DNA of 38,763 nt. Source: Banduia mediterranea. Its GTDB lineage: Bacteria; Pseudomonadota; Gammaproteobacteria; Nevskiales; Nevskiaceae. The stretch lies in contig NZ_JAVRIC010000031.1 in assembly GCF_031846245.1 (NCBI RefSeq), forward strand, positions 1 through 38,763, read 5' to 3'. Both the position numbers and the translations under genes were made by a program. Below, one piece after another: positions 16,347 to 24,035 of the stretch. The notes under the pieces were generated by a model that saw nothing but the letters and a program-made list of their open reading frames with translations, was not told the origin of the DNA and did not search any database. Within the stretch, counting starts at the first letter, position 1, and each line of letters begins with the position of its first letter.

Positions 16347-17615
16347 TTGACCGCCATGCTCTCGCTGGTCGCCTCCGCCGCCGCCGTCTTCATGGCCGCG
16401 GCCCTGTTCATCGCCGGCAACATGCTGCTCGGCACCAATGTCGCCCTGCGCCTGTCGCACGAAGCCTATGGCGCGGCGACGATCGGCCTGATTCTCACGC
16501 AGTATTCTGTGGGCTTCGTCGCTGGCACCTGGTTCGGGCCGCGATTGATCCGCCGCGCCGGGCACATACGTGCCTTCTCGGCGCTGGCTGCGATCACCGG
16601 TTGTGCCGGATTGGCCTATGCGATCGGAATCGACGGCGTGTTCTGGGCCCTGCTGCGTGCGCTCAACGGGTTCTGCGGCGCGATTCTGATGGTGGTGCTC
16701 GAATCCTGGGTCAATGCCCATGCCAAGCCGCAAACGCGTGGCCGATTTCTGGCGGTGTACATGGTCACCTATTACCTGGCCGGTGCTGGCGGCCAGTTGC
16801 TGGTGGCCGCCGGAGACCCGGCCGATTTTCGACCGTACAGCTTGGCGGCGGCCTTGCTGGTGCTGGCCTCGGTACCGCTTTGCCTGACCGGTTTGCAGGC
16901 GCCGCCGCCGGCCGAAATCCGGCGTCTGCCGCTGTCGCTGCTGATGCGCGTGGCGCCGCTGGGGGTGGCCGGTGCGTTTGCCGGCGGTTTCGCGTCCAGC
17001 GCCTTCTATTCATTGGCGCCCGTGCATTTGGCGCGTACCGGCGGCAGCACCGGCCAGGTCGCCGCCTACATGGCCTGCGCGGTGCTGGCCTCGATGCTGT
17101 TGCAGTATCCGGCGGGCCGGCTCGGCGACCGGCTCGACCGCCGACGCATGATCCTGCTGATCGCACTGGTCGCCGCCGCCGCCTCGCTGGGCATCGCGGC
17201 CCTGGGGCAGGCCTCGATCGCCGCGCTGTTTCTCAGCTCGATGCTGTTCACCGGCGTGCTCGCCTGTCTTTATCCGTCGGTGTTGGCGCTGACTCACGAC
17301 CAGCTGCCGGGGCGCGATCTGGTCGGCGCCAACGCCGCCTTGCTGAGTTTCTGGGGGATCGGCCAGTGCACCGGGCCGGTGATCGTCGCCGGGGCCATGT
17401 CGCTGCTCGGGCCGGGCGGACTTTATTACGGCATGGCGGTCGTTCTGATCGTGTTCGCAGCCTTTGTCGGACTGCGGCTGCGGACCACGCCGGCCTTGCT
17501 GCCCAGTTTGCAGGCGCCGTTCGCGCCGACTCAGGCCACCACCCCGCAGATCGCCGAGATGGACCCGCGCGCGCCGGTTGGCGACGAAGCAGACGGGGGC
17601 GGCGGGCCGGCATGA
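16347..17615 (+). CDS. MFS transporter (YcaD-like)
   Basis: A 12-helix major facilitator superfamily transporter of 422 residues, or 419 if translation starts at the ATG at 16356 (MLSLVASAAAVF) in place of the TTG at 16347. Helices are visible throughout. The cytoplasmic loop between helices 2 and 3 reads GPRLIRRAGHIRAF, and the equivalent loop in the second half reads GRLGDRLDRRRM, matching the MFS G-x-x-x-D-R-x-G-R-R motif. The arrangement resembles YcaD/MFS_1 proteins of unknown substrate. The C-terminal 40 residues are hydrophilic and rich in Pro and Ala. The next gene, carbonic anhydrase, starts 19 bp downstream. Confidence 0.88.
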   Translation: MTAMLSLVASAAAVFMAAALFIAGNMLLGTNVALRLSHEAYGAATIGLILTQYSVGFVAGTWFGPRLIRRAGHIRAFSALAAITGCAGLAYAIGIDGVFWALLRALNGFCGAILMVVLESWVNAHAKPQTRGRFLAVYMVTYYLAGAGGQLLVAAGDPADFRPYSLAAALLVLASVPLCLTGLQAPPPAEIRRLPLSLLMRVAPLGVAGAFAGGFASSAFYSLAPVHLARTGGSTGQVAAYMACAVLASMLLQYPAGRLGDRLDRRRMILLIALVAAAASLGIAALGQASIAALFLSSMLFTGVLACLYPSVLALTHDQLPGRDLVGANAALLSFWGIGQCTGPVIVAGAMSLLGPGGLYYGMAVVLIVFAAFVGLRLRTTPALLPSLQAPFAPTQATTPQIAEMDPRAPVGDEADGGGGPA

Positions 17616-17634
17616 AGCCTGCAATAATCACCTC

Positions 17635-18318
17635 ATGCACAAGCTCACCAATCTCTTCGACAGCAATGCGGCCTGGGCGACCCGGGTCAAATCCGAGGAC
17701 CCCGGCTTCTTCGAGCGCCTTTCGAAATTGCAGGCGCCGAAGTATCTGTGGATCGGCTGTGCCGATTCACGCGTGCCGGCGAACCAGATCACCGGCCTGC
17801 TGCCGGGCGAGCTGTTCGTGCACCGCAATGTCGCCAACCTCGTGGTGCACAGCGACCTCAACTGCCTGTCGGTGATGCAGTTCGCTGTCGACGTGCTCCG
17901 TGTCGAGCACCTCATGGTGGTGGGCCACTATGGTTGCGGCGGCGTGCGCGCCGCGCTCGAAAGCCAGGGCTTCGGGCTGATCGACAACTGGCTGCGGCAT
18001 ATTCAGGACATCAGCGACAAGCACGGTCTCAAGATAAAAGGCGTGCAGGCCACGACCGAAGAAGTCGATCGCATGTGCGAATACAACGCACTGGAGGCCG
18101 CTCGCAACGCCTGCCGTACGACCATCGTGCGCGACGCCTGGGCGCGCGGTCAGGCGCTGACGGTGCACGCCTGGGTCTACGGACTGCGCGATGGCCTGCT
18201 CAAGGACATCGGCTTCAACGTGGCCGCGAACGAAGAGGTCGAACCGGCCTACAGCCGTGCCCTGGATCGAATCGGGCAGGGGTTGTGCGATACCACGGCT
18301 TCGACGCCCGAGGAATGA
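17635..18318 (+). CDS. can: Beta-class carbonic anhydrase
   Basis: A 227-residue cytoplasmic enzyme that interconverts CO2 and bicarbonate. The zinc site is complete: Cys42, Asp44 and Arg46 in GCADSR, and His98 and Cys101 in VVGHYGCGG. FVHRNVANLV (61-70) and HAWVYGLRDGLLKDI are further family blocks. Length fits the Can/YadF group. I chose the ATG at 17635 because the family begins MxKLxxLFxxN; the longer frame back to 17464 only overlaps the MFS gene. Bicarbonate supply for biosynthesis, including pyrimidines, is its usual role. Confidence 0.95.
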   Translation: MHKLTNLFDSNAAWATRVKSEDPGFFERLSKLQAPKYLWIGCADSRVPANQITGLLPGELFVHRNVANLVVHSDLNCLSVMQFAVDVLRVEHLMVVGHYGCGGVRAALESQGFGLIDNWLRHIQDISDKHGLKIKGVQATTEEVDRMCEYNALEAARNACRTTIVRDAWARGQALTVHAWVYGLRDGLLKDIGFNVAANEEVEPAYSRALDRIGQGLCDTTASTPEE

Positions 18319-18588
18319 GCGACGTCTCGGGGGCTCGGTGTTCCCAGGTAATGCCCGCCCCGTCCATTTTTTGAATGCGGCCACAGTCCGGTGCCGAGCT
18401 GCGCCCGCAGACCCAGCCAATCGATTGGCGCGTCGGCGGTCGTGGCTGCGTCCATTGGCCGGCTCGTTTCGGGTTTGCCTTCAGCCGGAGCTGGGGGATA
18501 ATTCCGCGATACTTTTCGCGATCATCCATCGGGGCCGAACAACGCCATACGGCGTACCCGCAACGGCGGCCGGATCAGGAGATTCAGG

Positions 18589-19431
18589 ATGCTGGCCTTG
18601 CCCGCCGAATCCGTATCGGAAGCCGATGTCATTGCCGGAATTCTGGCTTTGATGCGCGAGCGCACCGGCTACGACTTTTCAAGCTACCGCGCGCAGACGA
18701 TACGTCGTCGTATTCGCAACCGGATGATCTCCGTGGGCATACACACGCTCACCGACTATCTGGTTCATCTCAAGAGCGTCGAAACCGAAGCCTTGGAGCT
18801 GCTGGACCGCCTTACCGTCAAGGTGAGTCATTTCTATCGCAACGCCCACACCTTCGACATGCTGCGGGAGGAGGTGCTGCCGGGTCTGTACCGGCGCTTC
18901 GGTGGCCCATTGAGAATCTGGAGCGTCGGCTGTGCTCGCGGCGAGGAACCCTACACGCTCGCGCTGCTGTTGGAAGCTGCCGGAATTCCGGGCACCGTGC
19001 TGGCGACCGATATCGACGAGGCGGCGCTGCGCGCGGCGAGACGCGGTATTTATTTGCGGGATGCCCTGCGCGAACTGCCAGAATCGCTGATCGGGACCGG
19101 CCTTGAGCCCGTGCCGGGTGACGAACGCCATGTGCGCGTGCGGCCGGCGCTGCGCCGACGGGTACACTTTCAGGTGCATGATGTGACCGGAACGGCGCTG
19201 CCGCTCGGAACCACCGACTTTCACATGATCAGCTATCGGAATGTCCTGATCTATCTGCAGCGCGAGGTTCAGGAACGAACTCTGCTGCAAATGCGGGCCG
19301 TACTTCGGGATGGTGGCTGCCTGTGTCTGGGCGAGGCCGAATGGCCACCCCCTTCGGTCGCCTGCAGCTTGTCGCCCCTACCCCAGCGGTCGCGCCTGTT
19401 CGAGGCAATCGCTGCAGAACCCATTGCGTGA
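18589..19431 (+). CDS. CheR-type protein methyltransferase
   Basis: A 280-residue SAM-dependent methyltransferase of the CheR family, which methylates glutamates of chemoreceptors or related signalling proteins. The N-terminal helical domain (about 10-75, with RERTGYDFSSYRAQTIRRRIRNRM) precedes the Rossmann domain. VSHFYRN (79-85) corresponds to the CheR TxFFR motif; the SAM site is WSVGCARGEEPYTLALLL (111-128) and ATDIDEAAL. SYRNVLIYL (about 215-223) is the second signature block. No C-terminal TPR or receptor-binding tail follows. AGGAG precedes the ATG. It lies 7 bp upstream of a hybrid histidine kinase, and no cheA, cheW or chemoreceptor is nearby, so it probably serves a sensory complex other than flagellar chemotaxis. 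Confidence 0.92.
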   Translation: MLALPAESVSEADVIAGILALMRERTGYDFSSYRAQTIRRRIRNRMISVGIHTLTDYLVHLKSVETEALELLDRLTVKVSHFYRNAHTFDMLREEVLPGLYRRFGGPLRIWSVGCARGEEPYTLALLLEAAGIPGTVLATDIDEAALRAARRGIYLRDALRELPESLIGTGLEPVPGDERHVRVRPALRRRVHFQVHDVTGTALPLGTTDFHMISYRNVLIYLQREVQERTLLQMRAVLRDGGCLCLGEAEWPPPSVACSLSPLPQRSRLFEAIAAEPIA

Positions 19432-19438
19432 AGAAGTC

Positions 19439-22180
19439 ATGAAAAATCTGGTTGACCTGAGTATCGGTCAGCGTTTATGGATCGCCAGCGGCGGTCTGTT
19501 CCTGATTCTTGCCGCCGCCGGCGCTTCGATCTATGACGCACAGCGCAGATCGGATCGGGTACAGGCGCGGATGGTCGACGAGGTTCGGCCGCTCAGCGAC
19601 GCCGCACGCGTCCTTGAAAACAACCTCCTGTACGTCGATATCGCGGCGCGCACCTGGCTGATGTCCCCCGAAGACGGGCAGATCGATGCTTTCGAGGATC
19701 GCGTGGACATGGCGACGGCGACGCTCGCCAAGTTCGAAGCCTTGCCGATGGACGAGCAGAGCAAGGCGCAGTTCGACGAATTGCGCCCGCTGGCGGAGCG
19801 CTTTCTACGGGAAGCCGCGGAACTCGGTTCCACGGCGGATGGGTCCGACGCCAGTATCGAACGTCAGGAAAGTAGCGCCACCTCGATCCGAGAACGCGCT
19901 CTGGCGGTGGTGCATGACTTCGCGGACCTTCAGCGCGGCCGCTTCGATGCCGCGCAGCTCGAACTGGCGCAGGCCCGCGATCTGGTCGCGCGAACCTTCG
20001 TCGGCGCCGGCCTGTTGGCGATGCTCTCATTCCTGGGCTTTGCCTGGCTGATGTTGCGTTCGATCCGCACGCCGGTGGTGGGTCTGCTCAAGGCGGCTGG
20101 CGACCTGCGTCAGGGCAAGTGGAAAAGCGCCTTGGCACTGCATACGGACGATGACGACCGCGCCCGCACCGCCCGCGACGAGCTGGTACAGCTTTCCGCG
20201 GCGGTCGGCGCGGCGGCCTGGGCGCTGGAGCGGCGTGAACAGCGTCTGCAGGCGGACGGCCGCATCGCCGCCGCGAGCGGGCGTTCGCTGAAGAAGGACA
20301 AGCTTGCAGAGCTGGTGCTGCGTGGCGTGGTTGAGCACAGCAAGGCCCAGCTGGGCATCGTCTACATGGTCGACGAGGCTGCCGAAGAATTGCAGCCTAT
20401 CGCGAGCCAGGCGTCCAGCACGCCGGGCTCGCTGCCTCTGCAGGTCGGCATACCAGGACAGGCCGTGCGCGAGCGGCGCACCGTGCTGGTCAACGACATT
20501 CCGACGGATACGCATTTCCGGATTGATTTCGGCTTCAACGAAGCCGCGCCCAGGGCGATCGCGGCAATTCCGGTGATTTCGCATGATCGGCTGATGGCGG
20601 TGATCATCGTCGCCAGCCTGCGGCCGCTCGACGATGAACTGATCGGCTTCTTCGAGGCCTCGGCGCGCCAGCTTGGCAACGGGCTGCAGAATGCGCTGGC
20701 CTTCGAGCGCATTCAATCCTTGCTGGACGAAGTGCGCGAGCGCAAGGACGAAATTCAGGCGCAGAACGAGGAGCTGCTGGCCCAGACCGAGGAAATCCAG
20801 GCGCAGAACGAGGAACTGCAGGCCCAGAACGAGGAAATCCAGGCGCAGAACGAGGAGATTCAAACGCAGACCGAGGAATTGCAGGCCCAGCAGGCCGAGA
20901 TTCGCGAAAGCAACGACAATCTGCGCGAGCACGCCGACCGTCTCAGCGCGCAGAACACCAGCCTCGAGGAATACAGCGCGAAGCTGCGTGAACAGCGTGA
21001 AATGCTGGCCGAGGCCGACCGGCGCAAGAACGACTTCCTTGGTCTGCTGGCGCACGAACTGCGCAATCCGCTGGCACCGATCACCAGCAGCCTGTTCATT
21101 CTCGGGCGCGCGGCGCCGGGCAGCGAGTCGGCCGTTCAGGCACTGGACGTGATCGCTCGCCAGACCACCCACCTGACGCGGCTGGTGGAAGATCTGCTCG
21201 ACATCACCCGAATTTCCGAAGGAAAGATCCGCATCCAGCGCGAGGACATCGATCTGCTCGATGTCGTGCAAAGCTGCGTCGAGGATTCGCGCCTCGCGGT
21301 ACAGGCCGCCGAGCTGAGCCTCGATGTGGACGTGCCCGACGGCCAGATTCTGATCGACGGCGATCGTGTGCGTATCGCCCAGATTCTGGGCAACCTGATC
21401 GGCAATGCCATCAAGTTCACCGACGACGGGGGTCGCATCACGCTCAGTGTTCGTGCCGAACCCGATGCCAGCCATGTCGAGGTCACGGTCGCCGACAACG
21501 GCATCGGCATCGAGCCGAACCTGTTGCCGAACCTGTTCCATCCGTTCATGCAGGGCAGCCTGTCCGGCCTCAGGCCGAACGGCGGGCTCGGCCTCGGTCT
21601 GTCGCTGGTCAAATCCCTGGTCGAATTGCACGGCGGTACGGTCACCGCCTTCAGCGACGGTCAGGGGCGTGGCTCCAGGTTCGTGCTGCGCCTGCCGGTG
21701 AAATCGATCTCCACGGGGACGGTGGCGCCGGTCGCAAGCTCGGACGGACCGCTGCGGATCCTGGTGATCGACGACAACGTCGATGCCGGAACCATGCTCG
21801 CGCATGTCTTGCGCCTGCAGGACCACGTGGTGGAGGTCTGCACCTCGGCCAGCGACGGGCTTGGCCGTGCAACGGCGGAGCCGCCGGATGTGGTGCTGTG
21901 CGATATCGGTCTGCCCGGCAGCATGGACGGCCATGAGGTCGCGCGCCGCCTGCGCGAAAACAGTCGGCTGGACCGGACCTATCTGGTGGCGGTGACCGGT
22001 TACGCCTCACCCGACGATCGCAAGGCGGCGACCGATGCCGGTTTCGACGAACATATCGCCAAGCCCGTCACCCTCGAACGCCTGCACGAGGTATTCGCCG
22101 AGATACCGCGGCGTGAACGGCAGAAGGTGGTTCGCATCGCTCGGGACAGCGGCAGCGCCGCCGACGGCAGCTTCGACTAG
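19439..22180 (+). CDS. Hybrid sensor histidine kinase (CHASE3-like, HAMP, GAF, coiled coil, HisKA-HATPase, receiver)
   Basis: A 913-residue membrane kinase. Transmembrane helices at about 12-33 and 183-207 flank an extracytoplasmic helical sensor (35-182, CHASE3-like). A HAMP-like region (208-268) and a GAF domain (about 282-422) follow. Residues 423-520 form a coiled coil with repeated QAQNEEL/QAQNEEI units. The kinase core has phosphoacceptor His539 (FLGLLAHELRNP), N-box Asn656, and G-boxes DNGIG (687-691) and GGLGLGLSLVK. The C-terminal receiver (771-888) has DD at 778-779, phosphoacceptor Asp822 and Lys875. I chose Met at 19439 because it opens the first transmembrane region and lies 7 bp after the cheR stop. 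Phosphate probably passes from His539 to Asp822 and on to an unseen partner. Confidence 0.94.
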   Translation: MKNLVDLSIGQRLWIASGGLFLILAAAGASIYDAQRRSDRVQARMVDEVRPLSDAARVLENNLLYVDIAARTWLMSPEDGQIDAFEDRVDMATATLAKFEALPMDEQSKAQFDELRPLAERFLREAAELGSTADGSDASIERQESSATSIRERALAVVHDFADLQRGRFDAAQLELAQARDLVARTFVGAGLLAMLSFLGFAWLMLRSIRTPVVGLLKAAGDLRQGKWKSALALHTDDDDRARTARDELVQLSAAVGAAAWALERREQRLQADGRIAAASGRSLKKDKLAELVLRGVVEHSKAQLGIVYMVDEAAEELQPIASQASSTPGSLPLQVGIPGQAVRERRTVLVNDIPTDTHFRIDFGFNEAAPRAIAAIPVISHDRLMAVIIVASLRPLDDELIGFFEASARQLGNGLQNALAFERIQSLLDEVRERKDEIQAQNEELLAQTEEIQAQNEELQAQNEEIQAQNEEIQTQTEELQAQQAEIRESNDNLREHADRLSAQNTSLEEYSAKLREQREMLAEADRRKNDFLGLLAHELRNPLAPITSSLFILGRAAPGSESAVQALDVIARQTTHLTRLVEDLLDITRISEGKIRIQREDIDLLDVVQSCVEDSRLAVQAAELSLDVDVPDGQILIDGDRVRIAQILGNLIGNAIKFTDDGGRITLSVRAEPDASHVEVTVADNGIGIEPNLLPNLFHPFMQGSLSGLRPNGGLGLGLSLVKSLVELHGGTVTAFSDGQGRGSRFVLRLPVKSISTGTVAPVASSDGPLRILVIDDNVDAGTMLAHVLRLQDHVVEVCTSASDGLGRATAEPPDVVLCDIGLPGSMDGHEVARRLRENSRLDRTYLVAVTGYASPDDRKAATDAGFDEHIAKPVTLERLHEVFAEIPRRERQKVVRIARDSGSAADGSFD
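20752..20892 (+). repeat. Tandem repeat encoding the kinase coiled coil
   Basis: A run of 21-nt imperfect units (typical core CAGGCGCAGAACGAGGA) encodes seven-residue steps of AQNEELQ, AQTEEIQ and AQNEEIQ type. The heptad period and the alternation of hydrophobic L/I with Gln/Asn/Glu are those of a dimeric coiled coil linking GAF to HisKA. Such DNA can gain or lose units by slippage. Confidence 0.7.
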
Positions 22181-22196
22181 CGCTGGCGGCGGCCGC

Positions 22197-22340
22197 TCAG
22201 CCTTTCAGCAGGGCGGCGATGGCGCGTTGCGGTGGATCGCAGCGCTCGCTGTATGCAGCGCAGCAGCAGTTGATCCGTACATGCCTGGCGCGCGACACGA
22301 CGCGGTAGCCGGCATCGGTCATGGATGTCATGGATGTCAT
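22197..22340 (-). CDS. Small Cys-rich ORF divergent from marR (uncertain)
   Basis: A possible 47-residue protein transcribed away from marR. The first codons repeat (MTS MTS M, from a 9-bp DNA repeat). The rest has a cluster of Cys (INCCCAAYSERC, residues 23-34) and ends PPQRAIAALLKG. Third codon positions are mostly G or C, as in real genes here, but no good ribosome-binding site precedes the first ATG, and in this GC-rich DNA open frames arise easily. I recognise no family. It shares the intergenic region and inverted repeat with marR, so it might be co-regulated. It could equally be chance sequence. Confidence 0.3.
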   Translation of the reverse strand: MTSMTSMTDAGYRVVSRARHVRINCCCAAYSERCDPPQRAIAALLKG

Positions 22341-22342
22341 GG
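22318..22342. repeat. Short tandem repeat, 9-bp unit
   Basis: GTCATGGAT is repeated twice and followed by a partial third copy. It codes the repeated MTS start of the small minus-strand ORF, or serves as spacer DNA upstream of marR. Confidence 0.7.
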
Positions 22343-22365
22343 GGCGTGGGCACTTTCTCGCATAA

Positions 22366-22400
22366 ATAGTAAGTACACTATTTATTAATATACTTACTAT
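22366..22400. promoter_or_regulatory. MarR operator-like inverted repeat upstream of marR-emrAB
   Basis: Two perfect 10-bp arms, ATAGTAAGTA (22366-22375) and TACTTACTAT (22391-22400), are separated by 15 bp of AT-only or near-AT sequence in otherwise GC-rich DNA. The second arm ends 16 bp before the marR start codon, overlapping the probable promoter. This is the usual geometry of an autoregulated MarR/EmrR operator: binding would block marR-emrA-emrB transcription until a drug-like ligand releases the repressor. Confidence 0.7.
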
Positions 22401-22416
22401 ATCGTAGGATGGCGTC

Positions 22417-22905
22417 ATGAGCAGACCGATTGCCAACCTTGGTGCCGCTTCGACGCTGTCGGAGGTGGCGCGGCTGATACGTGGTGATTTCAGGCGACGC
22501 GCCCAGCACCTGGGTTTGACCCAGCCGCAGTGGCGCGTGCTGATCAGCCTCTCGAAGTCGCCCGGCATCAACCAGGCCACGCTGGCCGAAATTCTCGAAG
22601 TGCATCCGGTGACCGTGACCCAGATCGTGGACCGCCTGGTCAAGGCGGGCTGGGTGCGGCGCGCGCCGCATGCGAGCGATCGTCGCGCAGTCAGCCTGCA
22701 TCTCACCGAATCGGCCGAGCCGCTGCTGCTTGAACTCAATGAGGTCGCAAACCAGGTCCGCGAAGCGGCGCTGGCCGGGCTGAAAAATTCGGAGCGTAGC
22801 CAGCTTGAGTCCCTGCTGCTGCGGATCAAGTGCAACCTCATTGGCGAAAGCCCGTCCTCTTCCTGCGTGCCCCCCGCGCAAATCCCGAACAAGAAACAAG
22901 CATGA
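22417..22905 (+). CDS. MarR-family repressor of the emrAB efflux operon
   Basis: A 162-residue winged-helix repressor. Helical dimerisation segments at both ends flank the DNA-binding part: QPQWRVLISLSKSPGINQATLAEILEVHPVTVTQIVDRLVKAGWVRR (about 39-85), then the wing DRRAVSLHLTESA (about 88-100). The DRRxxxLxLT motif is the family signature. The tail from about 146 is Pro/Ser-rich and unlike the family core. An AGGAT site precedes the ATG. Its stop overlaps the emrA start (ATGA). It most likely represses its own operon through the inverted repeat just upstream, as EmrR/MprA does in E. coli. Confidence 0.92.
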   Translation: MSRPIANLGAASTLSEVARLIRGDFRRRAQHLGLTQPQWRVLISLSKSPGINQATLAEILEVHPVTVTQIVDRLVKAGWVRRAPHASDRRAVSLHLTESAEPLLLELNEVANQVREAALAGLKNSERSQLESLLLRIKCNLIGESPSSSCVPPAQIPNKKQA

Positions 22906-24035
22906 ACGCCCCTGAAACCCCAGTTCTCGATTCTTCCCGAACCTTGCAGCGGCAGCGAATGCGCCGCGCTCTGTTCCTGGTGGTACCCGTTCTCGTGGCG
23001 ATTGCCGGCGTCTATCTGTGGTTTGTCGGGGGCCGCTACGTCAGCACCGACAACGCCTATGTGAAGGCCAACATGGTCGATGTGGGCGCCGAGGTCAGTG
23101 GCAAGATCATGTCCGTCAAGGTGCGCGAGAATCAGCGCGTGAGGGCCGGCGATCTTCTGCTGCGGATTGATCCGCGACCTTATGAAGTGGCGCTGCACGA
23201 TGCCCAGGCCCGACTCGAGCAGTCGCGCATGCAGGTCGGATCGCTCAAGGCGGCATATGCGCAAAAGCAGTCCGGTCTGGCGGCGGCACGCGATGACCTG
23301 CGCTTCGCCGAAATCCAGCTGAGGCGCGTCAAGAACCTTCACGAGCGCGATGCGGTGTCCAAGTCCGCGCTCGATCAGGCGCAGCACGATCTCGATGTGG
23401 CACGAAATACGGTCAACAAGCTGCAAAGCGAAGGTGACGAGACCCTGGTGCAACTTGGGGGCAAGCTTGACCAGCCGCTGGAGCGACATCCTGCGGTGAT
23501 GGCGGCACAGGCTGCGCTGGAGCAGGCGCAATTGAATTTGCAGCGCTGTTCGGTGCAGGCGCCGATCAATGGCGTCGCCTCCAAGGTTCCGGAAATCGGC
23601 CAGTACGCGACGCCGGGCTTGCCGATGATCAGTGTCGTTGCCGATCAGGACACCTGGATCGAGGCCAACTTCAAGGAGGACCAGCTCGCGGGGATTCGCC
23701 CTGGCGCCGAGGTCGAGGTCGAGATCGATGCCTATCCGGGCGAACGGTGGACAGCCACGGTGCAGAGCATCGGGCAGGCCACCGGGGCCGAGTTTTCGCT
23801 ACTGCCGCCGCAGAACGCTACCGGCAACTGGGTCAAGGTCGTGCAGCGCCTGCCGGTGCGACTGGCGATCGAACACCATGAGCACGAATCCGAACTTCGC
23901 TCCGGCCTCAGCGCCGAGGTCGCGATCGACACCGGAATTCCCGACCGCGTGAAAGCGATCTACAGCGCCCTGGGGCTGAGCCAGGCCGGCGAGCAGGCGA
24001 CTCAACAGGCATCGCTGGCCGCCGATCACTCGTGA
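22902..24035 (+). CDS. emrA: EmrA-type membrane fusion protein (HlyD family)
   Basis: A 377-residue periplasmic adaptor that links an EmrB-like pump to an outer-membrane channel. A short cytoplasmic tail and one transmembrane helix (about 22-42) are followed by the STDNAYVKANMVDVGAEVSGKI segment (about 47-68) and a lipoyl half. A coiled-coil hairpin (about 98-210), the second lipoyl half (SVQAPINGVASKV) and a beta-barrel (about 245-350, DTWIEANFKEDQL) complete it. The VSTDNAYV motif is characteristic of EmrA. I chose Met at 22902 because it overlaps the marR stop (ATGA); a longer frame back to 22830 lies inside marR. No tolC-like gene accompanies the operon. Confidence 0.94.
   Translation: MNAPETPVLDSSRTLQRQRMRRALFLVVPVLVAIAGVYLWFVGGRYVSTDNAYVKANMVDVGAEVSGKIMSVKVRENQRVRAGDLLLRIDPRPYEVALHDAQARLEQSRMQVGSLKAAYAQKQSGLAAARDDLRFAEIQLRRVKNLHERDAVSKSALDQAQHDLDVARNTVNKLQSEGDETLVQLGGKLDQPLERHPAVMAAQAALEQAQLNLQRCSVQAPINGVASKVPEIGQYATPGLPMISVVADQDTWIEANFKEDQLAGIRPGAEVEVEIDAYPGERWTATVQSIGQATGAEFSLLPPQNATGNWVKVVQRLPVRLAIEHHEHESELRSGLSAEVAIDTGIPDRVKAIYSALGLSQAGEQATQQASLAADHS

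Noticed and set aside
20027-21934. A 635-codon minus-strand open frame inside the hybrid kinase
   Set aside because: The kinase motifs are on the plus strand; the repeated LQFLVLRLDFL-type pattern here is just the antisense of the heptad repeat.
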